From positions 1-64,000 of the forward strand of contig JAFVDX010000003.1 in assembly GCA_017478225.1 (NCBI GenBank): DNA of 64,000 nt, written 5' to 3'. Origin of the DNA: Paludibacteraceae bacterium (GTDB lineage Bacteria; Bacteroidota; Bacteroidia; Bacteroidales; Paludibacteraceae). Below the pieces are notes generated by a model that was not told where the DNA came from, searched no databases, and saw nothing but the letters and a program-made list of their open reading frames with translations. This document shows positions 61,258 through 64,000 of this stretch, piece after piece. How positions within the stretch are numbered: position 1 is the first letter of the stretch; each line of letters opens with the position of its first letter. Both the position numbers and the translations under genes were made by a program.

Positions 61258-61518
61258 CTAAGGTTCTTTTTCTATTAGGTTAAATACTATCTTTATGTGG
61301 TAGAAATCGGTAATGGATTCCAAAATGTCTCCTGTTTTCAGCCAAACGGACGACTGTACTACTTTATCTTCAAACAGAAGCATCAGTTCATTTACGCTTG
61401 CAGCACTAATATGAACCCGATTGAACCTGTCAAACAAAAGTTCAATAACCATGCCATCTAACAAACGCCAATCGGTTGTCAAATAAAGGAATATGGCGGA
61501 ATCAATTAGTATATCCAT
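61258..61518 (-). pseudogene. Truncated PIN-domain protein (VapC-like remnant)
   Basis: The 86 residues start MDILIDSAIFLYLTTD, with the first conserved Asp of PIN nucleases, and contain VHISAASVNELMLLF, matching the V(Y/H)(I/V)SAASxxE motif. PIN toxins are usually 125-140 residues and carry two more acidic residues in the C-terminal half; that half is missing here. A short functional PIN variant is possible, but decay is more likely. Confidence 0.55.
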
Positions 61519-61519
61519 A

Positions 61520-62104
61520 CTATTTTTCTATCGTTGTTAAATCCATGTGTTTGATATGTCCTATGGTTTGCTTTGCCGCTTGCCATAGTTTGGAAGGGCG
61601 GATACCCTGTTTTATTTGCTCCTTTTCGTAGGACTCCATCCAACGAAGGTGCTGCTGTATTTCTTGTATGGTCATAGTAGGTTTATCTAAATCTTTGTGT
61701 ATATATTCCATAATGGGTTTCTGAAACAACGGATGCATGAAATCATAATCTTGACTTGTAAGCCAGACGCTGTTTTCTGAAAGATAGTATAACACATCTG
61801 TTTCGTAATTGTAGATATAAAACTCACATTCAGAAAATCTCGCTTTTAAGGCAATACATTTCTTACGATCATAATAGAAAGTATGTCTGCGAGTAATTTC
61901 CATTACAAATACAGGATACTTATCACTATCTTTTACAATAATGTCGGGATAATTGTCCCATGGATTATCCGTTATCAATGCTTCTGCAAGTATTTTCCAA
62001 CCCTTGTGCTGTTTTACTTCGGCATGCATTTTAACTATAGTTTCCAAAATAATTGTCTGATGCCGTTCTCTTGCGCGCGCCAGACCGATGCCACTTGTCT
62101 TCAT
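61520..62104 (-). CDS. Uma2-like (PD-(D/E)xK fold) protein, paralogue 1
   Basis: The 194-residue protein shows ITDNPWDNYPDIIVKD, VFVMEITRR and DRKKCIALKARFSECEFYIYNYE, the PD...(E-x-x)...D-x-x-K...L-Y layout of Uma2/DUF820 restriction-endonuclease-like proteins. The E-I-T stands where canonical nucleases have E-x-K, but the later D...K may substitute. A helical C-terminal tail of 45 residues follows. It shares the core with the next gene upstream. Its stop is 1 bp before the PIN-like start, implying coupling. Function is unknown. Confidence 0.7.
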   Translation of the reverse strand: MKTSGIGLARARERHQTIILETIVKMHAEVKQHKGWKILAEALITDNPWDNYPDIIVKDSDKYPVFVMEITRRHTFYYDRKKCIALKARFSECEFYIYNYETDVLYYLSENSVWLTSQDYDFMHPLFQKPIMEYIHKDLDKPTMTIQEIQQHLRWMESYEKEQIKQGIRPSKLWQAAKQTIGHIKHMDLTTIEK

Positions 62105-62118
62105 GATTCTTCTCTTTG

Positions 62119-62547
62119 CTAATTTTCAAAATAAGTTTGCAATGGCTTTGACAGGTATCTCGAATATAGCACATTTTCTTCTGATGACAGCCACCGGTCA
62201 TATTCTGCATCATACATATACAACACTTCGTTCTCATAGTCATACACGAAATATTCCGACTGAGGGAAACGCTCCATTAATTCCTCACATTTATCTATTA
62301 TGGCATCTAATTGCTCACTCCTTGTTATTTCAAAGATTGATAATGGACGAAAGAGATTATCGAAAATAACCAAATCAGGAGCTTTATCGTTCCAATCATT
62401 AGTAATAGTCGCCTCTGTCAACATTTCTAAGCCTTTCCTTTGTAACTCATAATAAGAGTTACCAAGCAATCTGCTCATAGTTCTTTGATGCTGCCATTTC
62501 GGTCGCGGACTTCCTACGCCATTTGTATAATCATATAATAAACCCAT
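62119..62547 (-). CDS. Uma2-like (PD-(D/E)xK fold) protein, paralogue 2
   Basis: The 142-residue protein aligns with paralogue 1: GVGSPRPKWQHQR, TNDWNDKAPDLVIFD, SIFEITRSEQLD, IDKCEELMERFPQSEYFVYDYENEVLYMYD. It lacks the C-terminal tail of its paralogue. It is the first gene of the minus-strand cassette, preceded by a consensus promoter (62601-62632). The start MGLLYDYTNG fits the promoter distance. Confidence 0.7.
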   Translation of the reverse strand: MGLLYDYTNGVGSPRPKWQHQRTMSRLLGNSYYELQRKGLEMLTEATITNDWNDKAPDLVIFDNLFRPLSIFEITRSEQLDAIIDKCEELMERFPQSEYFVYDYENEVLYMYDAEYDRWLSSEENVLYSRYLSKPLQTYFEN

Positions 62548-62600
62548 AGTATTATTTTTTTAAGTTTATACCAAAAACCTTTGTAATTTGAATTACGAGG

Positions 62601-62632
62601 CAAAATTATAGGTATTTACAAATACTGAACAA
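62601..62632 (-). promoter_or_regulatory. Promoter for the Uma2/PIN cassette
   Basis: Minus-strand TTG (62632-62630) and TAATTTTG (62608-62601), spacer 21 bp. The gap 62548-62880 holds this promoter and the divergent one for the DUF1295 gene, and nothing else recognisable. Confidence 0.65.
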
Positions 62633-62798
62633 AGTTCGATTCCGATTATCGAACTTATCGAAGTTTCTGTGGCTCTAATTTTATTCAGAGGAAGGCTATC
62701 GGAATTTATCCACCATTTCCACCCATAGCGTTCGTTGTCTATTGTAGCCCGCATGATGATATCTGCTATTGCATATTTGCTTGTGTCATAGGTCACAA

Positions 62799-62830
62799 TT
62801 TGCATGGGTGCAGAAAAGATTGTAACTTTG
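62799..62830 (+). promoter_or_regulatory. Promoter for the DUF1295 gene
   Basis: TTTG at 62799-62802 and TAACTTTG at 62823-62830, 20 bp apart, 50 bp before the ATG. Confidence 0.7.
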
Positions 62831-62880
62831 CAAGCGATATTCTGTTTGTGTGAAACTCTTTTTCCTCAGAAGATAATAAT

Positions 62881-63732
62881 ATGAAGCGCAACTATTCCAA
62901 ATGGCAGAGTATAGCCTTGATTGCTGCCATTTATCTGCTTGCAGGTGTTGCAGGTGTTTTGCTTTTTTGGCAACTGCTAACTATTGCTGTTCACCCCGTT
63001 TGGGCATTGCTGTGTGCCGATGTGGCGGCTACTATAGTGGTTTGGCTGTTCGGCTTGCTCTACGAGAATGTGTCGGTTTACGACCCGTATTGGAGCGTAT
63101 TCCCGCCTGTGGTCTTTCTGCTATGGGCTTTTCACACAGGAGTGTGGTCATTGCCTGTGGTGCTACTGCTTGTTGCATCGTGGTGCTGGGGGTGGCGCCT
63201 GACACGCAACTGGGTAATTACCTTTCATGGCATTGCACACGAAGACTGGCGATATACCAAATACCGCAGCCTGCACCCCGCGCTGTTTCATCTGATTAAC
63301 TTCTTCGGGCTGAATATGGTACCTACTCTTGTAGTGTTCGTAGCCATGCTTCCCGGACTGCGACTGTACGAAAGCGGTGGCACAGCAAATCTGCTCACAT
63401 GGTTCGGTTGTGTGGTTTGTCTTGCGTCTGCCACAATACAATTGATAGCCGACAAGCAGATACATGACTTCCGTGCCTCGCACCAAGGACAGGTGTGCAA
63501 TGTAGGGTTGTGGAAAAACGGACGGCACCCTAACTACTTCGGAGAGATACAGTTCTGGTGGGGAATATGGGTGATGTACGCTTCACTCTATAGTCTCGAT
63601 TGGTATGTGCTCTGTCCCATCACGATGACTGCATTGTTCCTATGTATCAGTATCCCGCTAATGGAGAAACGGCAGTTGCAGAACAAACCCGAATACCGAG
63701 AATATCGCAAGCAGACACGACTGCTTATCTAA
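62881..63732 (+). CDS. DUF1295 (steroid 5-alpha-reductase-like) membrane protein
   Basis: The 283-residue protein has about seven hydrophobic helices and the C-terminal signature KNGRHPNYFGEIQFWWGIW followed by PLMEKRQLQNKPEYREYRKQT, typical of DUF1295 and related to steroid 5-alpha-reductases and isoprenylcysteine methyltransferases. The N-terminal VSVYDPYWSVFPPVVFLLWA is also conserved. Substrate is unknown. GC content is visibly higher than in the cassette to its left. Confidence 0.92.
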   Translation: MKRNYSKWQSIALIAAIYLLAGVAGVLLFWQLLTIAVHPVWALLCADVAATIVVWLFGLLYENVSVYDPYWSVFPPVVFLLWAFHTGVWSLPVVLLLVASWCWGWRLTRNWVITFHGIAHEDWRYTKYRSLHPALFHLINFFGLNMVPTLVVFVAMLPGLRLYESGGTANLLTWFGCVVCLASATIQLIADKQIHDFRASHQGQVCNVGLWKNGRHPNYFGEIQFWWGIWVMYASLYSLDWYVLCPITMTALFLCISIPLMEKRQLQNKPEYREYRKQTRLLI

Positions 63733-63734
63733 AC

Positions 63735-64000
63735 ATGAAGAAGACATCGCCTCAATGCCATATCGGACAACTATCTCAAATGCCAATCTCCGCTACAAAT
63801 AGAGGCAATTCAAGCACAACTTTTGCGGGCTCTATCACTGCTTATTTCGGATTCGGTGTATTTGGCGTTATCCTTGCCCGCGGAGTGGACTGGTCGGCTC
63901 TGACTTCTACCGAATGGCTCATTGGCGCATTCGTCTCCCTTGGAGGAATAGGTTGCCTTTGTGTCCTTCTGCCGGAGACAATCATCAAAAAACGTGATAA
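63735..64000 (+). CDS. Incomplete ORF, hydrophobic protein running off the window
   Basis: An ATG 2 bp after the DUF1295 stop opens a frame that stays open to the end of the window (88 codons). It encodes a polar start (MKKTSPQCHIGQLSQM), then two hydrophobic segments (ITAYFGFGVFGVILARGVDW and LIGAFVSLGGIGCLCVLLP) ending ETIIKKRD. It may be an integral membrane transporter, but too little is visible to name it. The codon use resembles that of DUF1295. Confidence 0.45.
   Translation, partial: MKKTSPQCHIGQLSQMPISATNRGNSSTTFAGSITAYFGFGVFGVILARGVDWSALTSTEWLIGAFVSLGGIGCLCVLLPETIIKKRD

Noticed and set aside
62593..62805. 70-codon minus-strand ORF (MQIVTYDTSKYAIADIIM...) upstream of the Uma2 cassette
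   Set aside because: It covers the predicted promoters of both divergent genes, shows no recognised motif and has no supporting spacing; treated as chance.
1..64000. tRNA, rRNA or tmRNA genes
   Set aside because: No cloverleaf or rRNA-like segment was recognised by eye; this was not checked with a covariance model.

Overview
The window comes from a member of the order Bacteroidales (phylum Bacteroidota). Three things support this. Promoters repeatedly match the Bacteroidota pattern TTG, about 20 bp, then TAnnTTTG, while Shine-Dalgarno sites are almost absent. Gene content is typical: a DUF4292 lipoprotein between a TPR lipoprotein and an EnvC-like protein, DUF4890, an OmpA protein with thrombospondin type-3 repeats, and a di-haem cytochrome b558-type SdhC. 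Base composition is AT-rich. The closest genus cannot be fixed from sequence alone.

Layout. (1) 1-2501: the 3' part of a formylglycine-generating-enzyme-like (FGE/SUMF1) protein whose C-terminus looks like a diversity-generating-retroelement variable region, then a secreted caspase-like protease. (2) 2503-7532: dapB, lepB, a WbqC-family gene, ilvE and radA, closely packed. (3) 7673-15610: lipid kinase, dut, then an envelope/lipoprotein run (TPR lipoprotein, DUF4292, EnvC-like, FKBP, Rieske-like) ending in mtaB and rlmH. (4) 15672-18477 (-): M23 peptidase, polyprenol-phosphate glycosyltransferase, YycJ-like MBL hydrolase. (5) 18585-31904: coaE, a LytTR regulator, a TatD hydrolase, queA, an rRNA methyltransferase, a candidate ncRNA, DUF4890, a NadR-like kinase, gltX, a beta-helix protein, an S9 peptidase, pdxA and a nitroreductase. 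(6) 31920-40717: MsbA-like exporter (-), then acyl-CoA synthetase, gcvP, YitT and DUF389 (+). (7) 40749-49847 (-): FabZ-like/dxr, DAHP synthase/psuG/psuK, gdhA, a 446-bp gap with five tandem perfect DnaA boxes, rpsA, and a transporter. (8) 50046-60125 (+): a lipoprotein/OmpA pair, rmuC, and an unusual sdhC-BroN-sdhA operon. (9) 60126-62547: palindromic mobile-like elements and a minus-strand cassette of an unknown gene, a PIN remnant and two Uma2-like nuclease-fold paralogues. (10) 62881-64000: a DUF1295 membrane protein and an incomplete ORF.

Most genes are housekeeping and their neighbours agree with the assigned roles. The parts that deserve attention are the probable DGR target beside a caspase, the DnaA-box array with iteron-like repeats, the succinate dehydrogenase operon carrying a phage-type BroN gene, an Ala/Lys/Glu-rich extension on SdhA and no sdhB, the structured non-coding candidate at 23.3 kb, the palindromic elements at 60.2-60.6 kb, and the Uma2/PIN cassette. 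All function calls were made by reading motifs; no database search was run.
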